A DNA stretch of 64,000 bases from Vicia villosa (GCF_029867415.1 NC_081183.1:13264404-13328403), one strand, 5' to 3'; numbered from the stretch's first letter, positions 1 through 10,175 are shown. Numbers and translations: made by a program. Notes: generated by a model from the sequence alone, not told the origin.

Positions 1-292
1 GCTGGAACTGTCAGAAGTTTCTAACTTAGCTTTTTAGTTTTTGAGACTAGAACCTTTGTTCTCAATAAGATTGAGATTTCTAATTAAAACTAGAAGTTCT
101 TCCTTAAGTTTATTGTTCTCAGAATATATTCACAGGCATTTTTAAGTTCCTTAAATTCAATTTTGAGTAACGAGTATTTTTCCAGAATTTCAAGTAATGA
201 AGTAGTTAATTCTAGATGAGAGAGATCAGAGAATACCTCTTTAGAAAGTTCCTCTTCTGTTTCTGACTCTAAGTCTACTTATTTGGGGAGTT
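1..292 (-). pseudogene. SIRE-type Ty1/copia gag, C-terminal remnant
   Basis: Read on the minus strand, the DNA encodes an acidic stretch (DLESETEEELSKEVFSDLSH) followed by a leucine-rich helical stretch, then an in-frame stop. This is the usual tail of legume copia gag proteins. It continues the gag remnant at 25986-26850, from which it was separated by the solo LTR and Ogre-1 insertions. Several stops and frame changes show that it is dead. The rest of the element lies left of the window. Confidence 0.7.
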
Positions 293-297
293 ATCCT
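293..297. other. Target site duplication (ATCCT) of solo LTR, left copy
   Basis: ATCCT directly precedes the LTR start TGTAACATCC at 298. An identical ATCCT follows the LTR end TGTTACA at 25981-25985. A matching 5-bp duplication is the signature of LTR-retrotransposon integration. Confidence 0.85.
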
Positions 298-1638
298 TGT
301 AACATCCCGATTTTTATTAATTATATTAGTAATTATATTATTTGGTGTTTTTAATAATTAGTTGCGTAATTTAGTCATTTGTGATGTTTATTGAAATTTC
401 CGCGTTTTGGGACGATTTAGTCGATATTAGTTTGGGATAGCAGATCGATATTTAATCGAAAATTTTAATATTTTTTGTATTAAAAATATTAATGAGTTAA
501 TATTTAGCATTTTGGGAATTTTCTGAGTAATTAAGATTAGACCGGAAATATGAGACATTGAGTAATAAGGGGTATATTTTATTACGCTCATTTGTGTGTT
601 AATTAATTATTTAATTGTTATGTGATATAATAATTAATTTAATTAATTAATTTTGTGTATGATTGTGTTTATTGGGTTTAATGGATTAATTAAGTTATTA
701 GAGAGATATAACTAATTGGGCTTAAGTAGTAGAAATAAAATATGAAAATGATTGTGGGTTAAGCCCATTAAAAATAGAGATAGTAAGGAAAATAGGATTT
801 TAGAGGTTATAACTCATTTGGGGGAAAAGGAAGAAAAAGGAGGCTAGAGGAGAAAGAAGAGAAGAGAAGAGGATTTGGGGAGAAACTAGAAGATAGAAGG
901 AGATTGATTCAAGGTAAGGGGGGGAATCCTTATTATTATGGGTTAGTATGATTGAGTTAATTGGTAGATTAACATGATTTAGAGATTTTGTTCTTCAATT
1001 TCTAGGTTTTAACATGTTTAGGTTGAAATCCCTAATTTTTATGGTTTTGACATTGTTAGGTTTTGATGAGTAATCCTTAATATATGATGATTAATTGTCT
1101 TTGGATTGATGAATGTTGTGGTTATCTCCATAATATATATAAGCATTGTTGTTCTTTATTGTTTATTGATTTTGCATTCGAACAAGTACTAATAATTTGT
1201 TATTGCTACTGTATCTTATGTTTGTGATTTATCATAAATAATTATGTAGTCAGTCTTAACATGAGAATGGATAGTAATGATGTTATGTTGGCAATGAAAT
1301 GTTACTTATCTATTTAGACTACATTATTCAACGAATTCCACCTGTATTTTATGAAAATTCTGAAACTATGATAAACATATTTTTTTTCCGAATAGATATA
1401 TTGACAATTTAAACTTTTAATAGAGCATATTACTTAGTATTGAGTACATTATTCAACGAATTCCGCCTGTCGGTGTTTACATTCTCGTTAAAACTTTACA
1501 AATTCATAACTTTCAAACCGTAAATCCGTTTTGAGTACCGTTCGGAGCGTTAGAAAGCTAGCGCGATATTCTTTCCAATAAAAATAGTTTTATTGGCAGT
1601 AGGTGATTTAATAATTATGTGATTGTGTAAAGTGACAT

Positions 1639-1660
1639 GTATATATATATATATATATAT
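1639..1660. repeat. (AT)n microsatellite
   Basis: A short run of about eleven AT dinucleotides within the solo LTR. Confidence 0.9.
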
Positions 1661-1741
1661 GTTGAGAATTGGAGATTAATGGGAATAACATTGTTTGGAT
1701 TTTGTGAACCGTAATTGATTATTGGCCTTTATATGTGAATG

Positions 1742-1868
<127 letters not shown>

Positions 1869-2724
1869 GTGAATGTTGTGTACAATTGGTGGATAATTTA
1901 TAGAGTTGGATTATCGTGGTATGCGGTAAGTTAAGATTGATGAGATAATCTTAATTGCATATATTATTGGTATTTGTACATACATTCATAGCATGGTCGG
2001 TTTTATGGTGGAAGCGGTAAAACGGTGGGTTCACATGGTGATAGACGGTGATCCTTGATTGAAAATAGACGTAGCAGACGTTAATCCTTGATATGGATTA
2101 GGTGTAGGGTTTTGATCTTGTCCAGATCTGAAGCGTGGCTTGGATTCTAGATATTGAATCGGAAAGTGGTGAAACTTTGGGTTCACATTGCGGTACCACA
2201 TGCATAGTGTCACATATCTTGCATTGAGTCACATTAGAGTTATGTGATAATTGAATATGTGAAATTGATGTAGTTGTGATATGTGTATGAGTTTGATAAT
2301 TGAAATGGGTGATGTTTGGATACATACTTGGTAAAATGTGTGAATATGTGATAATTGTGGTTGTGTGCATAGTTGGAAATGTAGTATTGAAATTGGAATA
2401 TCATACTCTTGATACTTGTTGAATGCTTAATATATGTGAATATATGGATTAGTATTATTTTACATGATTAGGCAAGGTGTGATAAATTCCTATAATTGTT
2501 GATTTAACCATTGTATCTTATTATACTTTCTTCATAATGATTCGTATTCTCACCCTTCTGTTTTAATGTTTCCCTCGTTTGGCGACATGCAGGTTTTAGC
2601 ATTAGTAGCTCGTGCATGATATAGCCGGCGTTTTCTTCCGTGTTTGTTGAAGATTAGGTAGTGAGTCAATGCTCTGGTCATGTAACACTGGGTAGACTAG
2701 TCATTTGAACTCATGTTTCATTTG

Positions 2725-2729
2725 GTTAT
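2725..2729. other. Target site duplication (GTTAT) of Ogre-1, left copy
   Basis: GTTAT precedes the Ogre-1 5' LTR and recurs at 25599-25603 directly after the 3' LTR. Confidence 0.95.
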
Positions 2730-4304
2730 TGTCATACCCCAATTTTTGACCTAAGATACCACCTCATATCATTTGCATATGCATCATTTGCATCTCTAAC
2801 AAATTGCATTAGCTTGTGTTTGCTACTTGTGACTCAGCAGGGTTTAATCAGGAAATCACTCATCAGTGCAAATAACACTCAATTAGGGTTTTGTTCTCCC
2901 TTCATCTCAAATGAATCATCTTCATCTACAATCAACATTTGGTCCTCAGAGATTCATTTCAACAAACCCAACAGCTTTGAATCGACTGAATTAGGGTTTT
3001 GACTGAAGACAGCACACTCCTGACTTTTGCTCAGAGTTTGACCTAATAACTTGGGACATGACCTCAAAACCCCAAGTACATCATTTTGACCTAATCCATT
3101 GGCTCAGAACATCTCCTACACAAAGATTGATCAGACAAATCCTCAGATTAGGGTTTTGAACTATCAGGGACTGAAATCAGGGATCACATTTGAGAAACCC
3201 TAAAAATCCCCAGGAAGTCAATCAAAGGTTTCAATCATCCTCAAATAATCCCTATGACAATATACAATGGAAATTGTATCTCAATTCAAGACCTACAGGC
3301 ATCAATTTCATCAGGTCGACAATTAGGGTTTTTTGACCTAATTCACTGAACAACTGACTTTTTAATCAGGACATGGCACCACAACTCAAACCATGGCTCA
3401 ATATCCTCTAATGCTTCAATGAGATCCATTCATACCACTCATTTGGTGAGGATAGCCTGTTTCATTTGAAATCTCCAGAAACGCGATTCGTCTGAAAAAG
3501 TCAACTGTACAAGATCACCATTGACTTTTAGGGAATTTTGGTCAACCATGACTTTTGAAGTTTTGAATCATCAATATATGATATGAGAAGTCATTTGATC
3601 AAGGAAAATCAAGAAAATCAATCAAAAATCAAAAGTCAAAAATTTGACTTTCCATACTTAGAAAAATTTCTAAGTGTTTTTCATGGTTTTTTCCAAACTT
3701 TGGAAGGGAATTTCTCAAAATTTCACCTACAAACTGAAAAAAACTTCCAACATGAAAGTTGTAGATTTTGATCCAATAAACAACTTTGACACATATAAAT
3801 TTTTTCCATAAGATCAACCATTTAAGAGATATGGTGCTTCAAAGTTGGTATCTTATGAAAATTTCACTTAAAACTTCATTTTCTTCAAAGTTCATGGATC
3901 TTTTTCACCCATTTCCTTAAAGGTCTTGAAGAAACTTTCAACTAGGCTTTTGAAGTGTGTAACATGAGCTTTCCAAAATGTCTAAGAGCATGAAAAAACA
4001 TGGAGTGTAGCTATGGTTTTGAATTTTGACATTAGTGACCATTTCACTTGAAATTTCAAGCCATTTTTGCAAAGTTATGAACCAAATTGCCAAATGGACC
4101 AAGTAATGATGCATAGAGGCAATAATTGGAGATATTTTTTCTGATTTGAGACAGATGGGAAAGAGATAAGAAGCTTGGCCAAAATAACCATGGTTTAGTT
4201 ACTTTAACCATTTGCATTTAATGTGAAAGATTCCATTTTATCTCTTAAGCCAAATCACCAATTTTTGATCAACTTGCAAAGGTCTGAGTTCAGAACTCTT
4301 GGCC

Positions 4305-4312
4305 TATAAATA
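4305..4312 (+). promoter_or_regulatory. TATA box of Ogre-1 5' LTR
   Basis: TATAAATA in the context GGCCTATAAATAGAGG is a canonical plant Pol II TATA box. Transcription would start about 30 bp downstream, in the CACTCTTCAACTC region. The 3' LTR copy is at 22082-22089. The minus-strand solo LTR has the equivalent at 43277-43284, and Ogre-2 has one at 39518-39525. Confidence 0.8.
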
Positions 4313-4832
4313 GAGGTCATTTCCACTCTTCAACTCACACCAAAACCTCACAATTATAGGTTTTCTCTCTTCTTTCTTGAATTGCAAGTTTCATAGTTTT
4401 CAAAGAGGTAGAAAACTCAACCTCCAAACCCTTTGAGTTATGGCCAAAGTGATGGTTCTAACATCTCATAAACATCAAATATGATGTGTTTGATCCACTC
4501 ACACACCCCAAATCACCCTAAATCTCAGAATCACTCTTCAACCTCCATGTTTGCACATAATGAGCCTTATCATGCCAATTCTCATACCAGGCCATATCTG
4601 TCCAAGTTAATCATCCCAACCATCATCCATGATCTGAAACACCTCCATCATCAGATTCGATTCTCACTTGAAGCAACTGCAGTTCAGGTTCCATAGCTTA
4701 GCTCAGATGAATTCAAACCACTCCAAGCATCCAGACACCTTCCATATGGTCCATTGAAGCTATCCAGATCATCAAACAACTTCTGTAACACCTCCAAGCA
4801 AGAATTCGGTTCTCAGTTGTGCCGTTTTTGAG

Positions 4833-4834
4833 GT
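4833..4834 (+). promoter_or_regulatory. Candidate 5' splice site in LTR leader
   Basis: GAG/GTAAGT at 4830-4838 is a near-perfect plant donor about 500 nt after the predicted transcription start. Ogre-2 has AGGTAAGT twice in its unrelated LTR middle (about 45060 and 45400). The leader may therefore be spliced before ORF1 or gag. No acceptor is assigned. Confidence 0.4.
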
Positions 4835-5225
4835 AAGTGCACATGAACTTCAAACTCTATGAATCATGCATCATAAATGAAAAACTGGTTTACCATCATG
4901 TTTCTGCATACATATGGATCATTAACCCTCAATCAATTGCTATTTATCTTGCACATACACGATTTCATGATCAATCTCAGAATTAGGGTTCTTCGTGTTC
5001 ATCACAAAATTGATCACCTTAGAGCAAAAATAAATGAATTATGAGGGCACCATCATGATCCTTGTAAAAAAACGAGTGAGATAGACCCTTCACTTGATCA
5101 ATTTGGTTCAGTTTTCAGAAATTTCAAAATCAAATTGGGGATGTGTTCTTGGCGCCATTTTTTGCGAAGGAAATTTGAAAAATGAGTTTGAAATATAACC
5201 AGTTGAATGCGTATGTATTACAAGC

Positions 5226-5302
5226 TGCGCGCGCAGCTGGGTTGGCAAGTGTTTTGGTCTGCAAACACAAGGGCGTGGGTTCAAACCCTTTGGAAGACAA
5301 AA
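5226..5302 (+). repeat. tRNA-like (SINE-like) Pol III module in LTR
   Basis: An A-box-like stretch (GCAGCTGGGTTGGCAAG) and a B-box-like stretch (GGTTCAAACCC at 5278-5288) are spaced as in a tRNA, and T6 runs follow at about 5310 and 5321. The copy in the minus-strand solo LTR (42255-42328) has a better A box, TGGCTCAGTTGGCAAG. The acceptor stem does not close, so this is not a tRNA gene. A tRNA-derived SINE head captured by the LTR is the likely origin. The copy in the 3' LTR lies at about 23003-23079. Confidence 0.55.
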
Positions 5303-5756
5303 CCAATTTTTTATCACTTTTTTCCTTCAATTTTTTACAAACTTCATCAATTAATTTAACCCATCAAAATAACTTATTTTTTCTTCATTTTTTAAACACT
5401 TCTTATTTAATATACATATTTTGACAATATCAAAAAAAATCACAAAAAAAGATTTATTTAATATACTTTTAATTAGGTTTAAAATGACATGTTTTTAGGT
5501 ATTTTCAAATACCTTAAATATTGTTTTATTTGATTTTTTCAAACTTAATTACTTGTAAATACTTTTGTGATCAAACCCTAATCACTTAGGTCTTAATTAA
5601 GCATTAAAACTTGTTTTAAACTTAATTAAGTTGACTTTTGTCATATTCAAATCGTTTTAAAACAAGCGATCGCATTTCTTCTCAAAAACGATAAACCATT
5701 TCTTTTTGAAACTTTTGATTAAACTTTTTTAATTGATCAAATGATTTTCAAAACGA

Positions 5757-5960
5757 AGTGGGGCCTCTCGAATATTAGAGAGTATAAGACCCACTCTTCT
5801 TCTTTTTACAGTTTTTCTTTGTACAGAAAACTTTTTCAAAAAACAATACTTTTCAAACAGTTTTTTTTAACAACAAATCACACATCTTTTTCAAACCATC
5901 CACCCTGTTTTATGAAAATAAAACAGGGGCCTCTCGAATATTAGAGAGTGTAAGTCCCAT
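5757..5960 (+). repeat. Repeated CTCTC/GAGAG stem-loops in LTR
   Basis: CTCTC (5765-5769) and GAGAG (5778-5782) pair around the loop GAATATTA. They are enclosed by AGTGGG (5757-5762) and CCCACT (5790-5795). A second copy near 5930-5960 keeps the same inner hairpin with a GGG/CCC outer stem. The same units recur in every Ogre LTR of the window. Confidence 0.6.
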
Positions 5961-6442
5961 TTCTTTTCTTTTTGTACAGTTTTCAAAACAATAAAACTTC
6001 TTTAAAATAAACCTTTTTTAAAACAATTTTCAGATCATTTCCAAAACACCAAAACTCCAAACTTCAAAGCTTTTCAATATACCATGGGCCTCCATGTAGG
6101 TATAAGTCCCGAGCCCTTTTGTACATACCCATTCCTGTACATGAAATTAGGTATTTCATTGTACACACCGTTTTGTACATATCTCGATCAGTTTGATTTT
6201 TAACTTTGAATAACAAACCAAAAATGAAGGTTTCTTTAAATCTTCCCAAAAATATACCATGGGCCTCCATGTAGGTATAAGTCCCAAGCCCTTTTGTGAA
6301 TACCTGTTTACATAGCTTTGAATAAATTCAAGTGGACCTCTCCTCGAGTATGAGTCCCGAGCCCTGTGTATACAAATGGATCATGCATACAGGTATATTT
6401 CCTTCATAAACTCCATTATATACACACACTTTGTCATATATA

Positions 6443-6535
6443 TGTGCTTGTTCATACTTGTTCATAACTTGTTCATATACTTGTTCATATTTGTTCGTAC
6501 TTGTTCATACTTGTGATTGTGTTACATATGCTTGT
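6443..6535 (+). repeat. Short tandem repeat (CTTGTTCATA)n in LTR
   Basis: About eight imperfect copies of the 10-12-bp unit CTTGTTCATA occur in the Ogre-1 LTR. The other LTR copies carry different unit numbers, for example a reduced array at 47390-47465. Confidence 0.8.
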
Positions 6536-6551
6536 TCAACTTAGTACAACA

Positions 6552-6830
6552 CTAGGTTCCCCATAGCCTCCTATTGGGCTTCGTGCAAAGAATCTCCACT
6601 AGTTTAGGTTAGGACATAGAGTATGGTTTCCCGGTGAAATCGCTCTAGAGCTCAAACCAACTATACCATGCCTCCCCTTGGGCTTTGTACAAACGAGTGA
6701 CCCTCCCATAGCCTCCTCTTGGGCTTACAATGCAAGGACCCTGGATTGTCCCTCCCATAGCCTCCTCTTGGGCTTACAATGCAAGGACCCTCGGATAGCC
6801 TCCTCTTGGGCTTCGTACAAGGACCCACGG
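6552..6830 (+). repeat. Repeated AGCC-TCCTCTTG-GGCT hairpin units
   Basis: Five units carry CCTCC(T/C)(A/C)TTGGGCTT, in most of which AGCC pairs with GGCT around an 8-nt loop. Spacing is about 40-60 bp, with a larger gap after the first. They give rise to overlapping small open frames on both strands, which I regard as by-products. Confidence 0.6.
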
Positions 6831-6962
6831 GCTTCTTATAAGCATCCCCAATATCCAAATCAAATACCCTAGGAGATTAGACATTTTTCATCTCTATGCT
6901 AGGAGTATCTCTTCTATATCATCACAAACAATCAATCAATCAATCAATCAAATCTCTTTTTT

Positions 6963-7130
6963 GCCACAAGGCTGGCTAATCAATCAAACCGTTTTGCCAC
7001 CATACTGGCTGATTAATCAAAGTTTTGTCACAAGGCTGACTTCATTGAAACTTTTGCCACGAGGCTGGCTGATTAATCAAAACTTTTTGTCACAAGGCTG
7101 ACTTCATTAAAAGTTTTGCCACAAGGCTGG
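6963..7130 (+). repeat. Six covarying stem-loops, GCCA/TGGC and GTCA/TGAC
   Basis: Six consecutive hairpins share a 6-nt loop, usually CAAGGC. Stem pairs are GCCA/TGGC (6963-6976, 6996-7009, 7056-7069), GTCA/TGAC (7027-7040, 7089-7102) and GCCA/TGGT (7118-7131). The C:G to T:A switch occurs on both arms together, a compensatory change. The array is present in all Ogre LTRs here. Confidence 0.65.
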
Positions 7131-7309
7131 TTAAACACAAAAACATCTTTATCATTCTAAGCACCATAAGCGGCATGGCCCCGGGCTTATAATGAAAAGA
7201 TTTTCAAACAAAAATCAAACAGATGTATGTGATGATGTAGATTAGATACTTCTAGCATTTAGACGACATTTGTCTATTTTCCTTTGCTTCCACTAGCATA
7301 AGTGGGAAC

Positions 7310-7500
7310 TACGATTGCTCTGACTTTCTCAACATCCCTTTGAGAATACGTAGGCACAAGGTCGATCCTTGGCGAGCAAAACAAAACACAAAAAAAAAAC
7401 CATTCAAACCTTAGCACCCGTAGACCCCGAGCTACAGATGCTCTGATTCCCTCTAAGGGATATGTATGCAGAGGATCGCGATGATCTTTGCGAGCATAAT
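7310..7500 (+). repeat. Duplicated two-hairpin module near LTR end
   Basis: Two copies of about 115 bp share the flanks GCTCTGA and GCGAGCA. In copy 1 the hairpins are TTCTCA/TGAGAA (7326-7346) and CAAGG/CCTTG (7357-7371). In copy 2 they are TCCCT/AGGGA (7448-7460) and AGGATC/GATCTT (7472-7488). The stems differ in sequence but keep pairing. Confidence 0.55.
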
Positions 7501-7826
7501 CAAACAAACACCTTAGGTCCCACCTATTTCACAACAGAACCTCTCAATAACATGGAATGAAAAACAAAGCAAAGAAACCTGTAGAGTACTACAGATACGT
7601 TGGGTGCTAATACCTTCCCTTCGTATAACCAACCCTCTTACCCAAGATCTCCCCCCACTTTTTAGGTTATTGCAGCTTTTTTCCTTTTCCTCCTTTGGAA
7701 ATAATAAAAAGTTTGGTCCGTACAAAAGAAAAATCATTTTTTGAGCACTCGAGCCCAAAGAAGGCATCAGGTGTCTCATCCCACAAAAAAGAGGAACAAA
7801 ACGGTTTTTCGCCCGCGACAGAAAAA

Positions 7827-7846
7827 TGGCGACTTCACTGGGGACC
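7827..7846 (+). other. Primer binding site (Arg-tRNA type), Ogre-1
   Basis: TGGCGACTTCACTGGGGACC begins 6 nt after the LTR end. Its complement ends in GTCGCCA, as expected of a tRNA 3' end with CCA. Ogre elements are known to use an arginine tRNA primer. This is where minus-strand DNA synthesis starts. Confidence 0.85.
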
Positions 7847-8651
7847 ATCTTTTTATTGTTTCCAAAGGAAGGGTTAACTCTATTTGCTTTATTTTTCATT
7901 TCATTTTTTGTTATATGTGTGGTTCTGGTTCTGTTACTTGTGTGGTTCTGTTACAAGTGATTCATTATGGACAAATCCTAACCCGGATTAAGTACACATA
8001 AGAAATTAGGTGGAGGGTATAGTCATGTGCAGGCGCACTTGAGAATCCTTCCGCTCAGTGGAGGTTCCTTGTTGGTAATATATGTTTAGCATGTTTCGTA
8101 GCGAAGACATTATTACTTTCATTGAACTGTAGAAGCTGAGAGACCGTAGAACCCCAACCCATCCTGGCCTTATTAGGTTGTGGTGCAGAAACTATTCAGG
8201 TGAAGACTTGGATTAGTTGTCATGCGGAGAACCACACTCAGACGAGTTTTTCTTGAGAATATTACTGGCTCATGAGTTTAATTGTGGAAGGCCGGTAATA
8301 TCCGAAAGAAAAATGTAGACTCTGACGTATCAGTAGAACATGTCATGCAGGTGATTAACTAGATCTATCCCATTTTTTTGTTCTCTGACCTCATGCTCGT
8401 GACTTTGGACCTTTGAGCCTATGCGTACCATGTTTGCGTTACCATGTTTGTGTATCATGTTTGTAGTGCCATGTATGCGTTACCATTACCCTGTTTGCGT
8501 TACCATGTTTGCTTTACCATGTTTGAATATGTGGCATCCATGCATCCATGCATTCATACATTCATTAAAAAACCCATCTTTTTCCACAAAAAACATGATT
8601 TTTCCAAAAAATTTAGAGAATTTTTCTTTGCAAACATTATAGGATTAAGTT
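7847..8651 (+). other. Ogre-1 untranslated leader upstream of ORF1
   Basis: This 805-bp leader holds no domain-bearing frame. It contains the inverted motif ATATTACTGG/CCGGTAATAT (8259-8301), able to form a strong stem, and an ATG-rich tandem repeat at 8421-8525. Upstream frames starting there end at or just past the ORF1 start. Confidence 0.7.
8421..8525 (+). repeat. ATG-rich 14-bp tandem repeat in leader
   Basis: About seven degenerate copies of GTTACCATGTTTGC each contain an ATG. Ogre-2 has the same array at 49324-49410 with a different copy arrangement. Confidence 0.75.
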
Positions 8652-10175
8652 ATGGAAAAAAGGTATACCAAAAAGTACGGTTTCAAAACGCCTGATGTAG
8701 AAAGACTGATAGAGTTAGCATCTTCTGTACAAGATCCTTGTAATTTTAGGAAAAGTTATGGAAAGCTTTTGCCTATTTTGAACACTCATGTTGATGAAGG
8801 ACTTCTCAAAACTCTGGTTCAGTTCTATGATCCCGTCTACCGGTGTTTTACCTTTCCAGACTACCAATTGGTACCGACCTTGGAAGAATATGCCAATCTT
8901 TTAGGTATTCCTGTGTCTGACAAGATACCCTTCAATGGTTTGGAAGCCATTCCTAAGTCACACGTCATTGCAGCGAGTATCCACATGAAAAAGTCTGAAA
9001 TAGAAAGTAATTGGACTACCAAAGGAAACCTCCCGGGATTAACCTCACACTTCCTGATAAAGAAAGCCTTTGATTTCATCGAAACTGGTAGCATGATAGC
9101 TTTTGAAGCTGTACTAGCCTTGCTCATCTATGGGTTGGTTCTGTTTCCCAATATCGATAACTTCGTTGATATCAATGCCATAAAAATCTTTCTGATTAGG
9201 AATCCTGTTCCGACTTTACTTGGTGACATGTATTTCTCTGTCCATCATAGGAATCGCCAAGGCGGTGGAATCATTGTTTGTTGTGCACCTCTGTTGTTCA
9301 AATGGATTGTTTCACACTTACCTCAGTCTCCTATTTTCACAGAAAACCGAGAAGGTTTGCGTTGGCCTCGAAGACTTATGTCTCTTACTAATAATGATAT
9401 CCGTTGGTATACCTTGGCTCGCGGTGGTACAGAAACCATTGATAGTTGTGGAGAGTTTGCCAACGTACCCCTCATTGGTACGCAAGGAGGAATTAACTAC
9501 AATCCGGTCCTAGCCCGACGACAACTCGGGTATGCAAATTCAATTAAACCCATTGGTCCTACAGTGGAAAGTTACTTCTACCGAGAAGGGGATAATCCTA
9601 AAAGTTTGAAAGCGAGAATGGTGAGAGCTTGGTACGATGTCCGATGGAAAGAAAAAGGTGAGGAAAGAAATTGCATTGCCATGGACACCTACACTTGCTG
9701 GGTAAAGAAAAGAGCAAAAGAGTTCCAAATGCCTTATGCTTATGAAAAACCCATGTTTCCTACAGTGTCTCAACGACCCAACATTCCCGCTATGGAGGAA
9801 TACCAAGATACTTTGACCAAGATGAGGATAGAAAAAGACGCTTGGGAAGAAAAGTTTCGTAGCACTGAGGTGGAAAATAGAAAGTTGAAGAAAAGAGTGA
9901 AAGATCACGAAGAAACTCTCTATTATCAAGATGGATGGCTCATGAGTAAAGATGAGAAGATTCGTCAGAAAGATGCCGCAATCAGAAGATATATCAAAGA
10001 AAGCAAGAAAAATCTTGAAGGCTCAACTAGCAACGCTCCGACTCCTGATGATTGGAAGAATATTGTTGACAAGCTGAGGACTGAAAAGGCCGAATTGAAA
10101 GCTCACTATGGGAAAGAAATCATGAAGCTCAAGCTGCACAATGCATTTGGTTCTTCGTCTGATGAAGATGTTTAG
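8652..10175 (+). CDS. Ogre ORF1 protein (507 aa, plant-mobile-domain-like)
   Basis: This is the extra frame that Ogre elements carry upstream of gag. Its role is not established. The N-terminal two thirds (about residues 10-330) have the look of the plant mobile domain / DUF7745 class (TFPDYQLVPTLEEYANLLGI; FDFIE...AFEAVLALLIYG). Residues about 385-490 are highly charged and likely coiled coil, and the end is acidic (SSSDEDV). The ATG is the first in-frame start. ORF1 is in a different frame from gag-pro, which begins 335 bp later. The same 507-residue frame is intact in Ogre-2, with few changes. The family assignment is by resemblance only. Confidence 0.9.
   Translation: MEKRYTKKYGFKTPDVERLIELASSVQDPCNFRKSYGKLLPILNTHVDEGLLKTLVQFYDPVYRCFTFPDYQLVPTLEEYANLLGIPVSDKIPFNGLEAIPKSHVIAASIHMKKSEIESNWTTKGNLPGLTSHFLIKKAFDFIETGSMIAFEAVLALLIYGLVLFPNIDNFVDINAIKIFLIRNPVPTLLGDMYFSVHHRNRQGGGIIVCCAPLLFKWIVSHLPQSPIFTENREGLRWPRRLMSLTNNDIRWYTLARGGTETIDSCGEFANVPLIGTQGGINYNPVLARRQLGYANSIKPIGPTVESYFYREGDNPKSLKARMVRAWYDVRWKEKGEERNCIAMDTYTCWVKKRAKEFQMPYAYEKPMFPTVSQRPNIPAMEEYQDTLTKMRIEKDAWEEKFRSTEVENRKLKKRVKDHEETLYYQDGWLMSKDEKIRQKDAAIRRYIKESKKNLEGSTSNAPTPDDWKNIVDKLRTEKAELKAHYGKEIMKLKLHNAFGSSSDEDV

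Larger units (their letters stand above)
2730..7820 (+). repeat. Ogre-1 5' LTR
   Basis: The LTR is 5091 bp, starts TGTCATACCCC and ends CCGCGACA. It matches 20507-25598 almost base for base. It contains TTAGGGTTTT boxes in the first 600 bp, a TATA box (4305), a consensus splice donor (4833), a tRNA-like Pol III module (about 5226-5302), and a right third made of short stem-loop repeats (5757-7500). Small frames inside it on either strand are not supported as genes. Confidence 0.97.

Noticed and set aside
5226..5302. A functional tRNA gene
   Set aside because: The boxes are present but the acceptor and anticodon stems do not close properly. It was kept only as a tRNA-like/SINE-like module.
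6661..6872. Overlapping 64-65-codon frames on both strands of the LTR
   Set aside because: They are by-products of the AGCC/GGCT hairpin repeat, whose unit length happens to avoid stops in several frames.
7274..7507. 77-codon minus-strand frame in the Ogre LTR, also open at 25052-25285 and in the solo LTR at 40040-40270
   Set aside because: The two Ogre-1 LTRs are nearly identical, so conservation says little. The Ogre-2 copy is shifted in an A-run, and the region is better explained by the duplicated hairpin module.
9540..9929. Minus-strand frame of 129 codons opposite ORF1 (also at 50427-50816)
   Set aside because: It is a shadow of the ORF1 coding sequence on the other strand; the pattern follows ORF1 codon structure.
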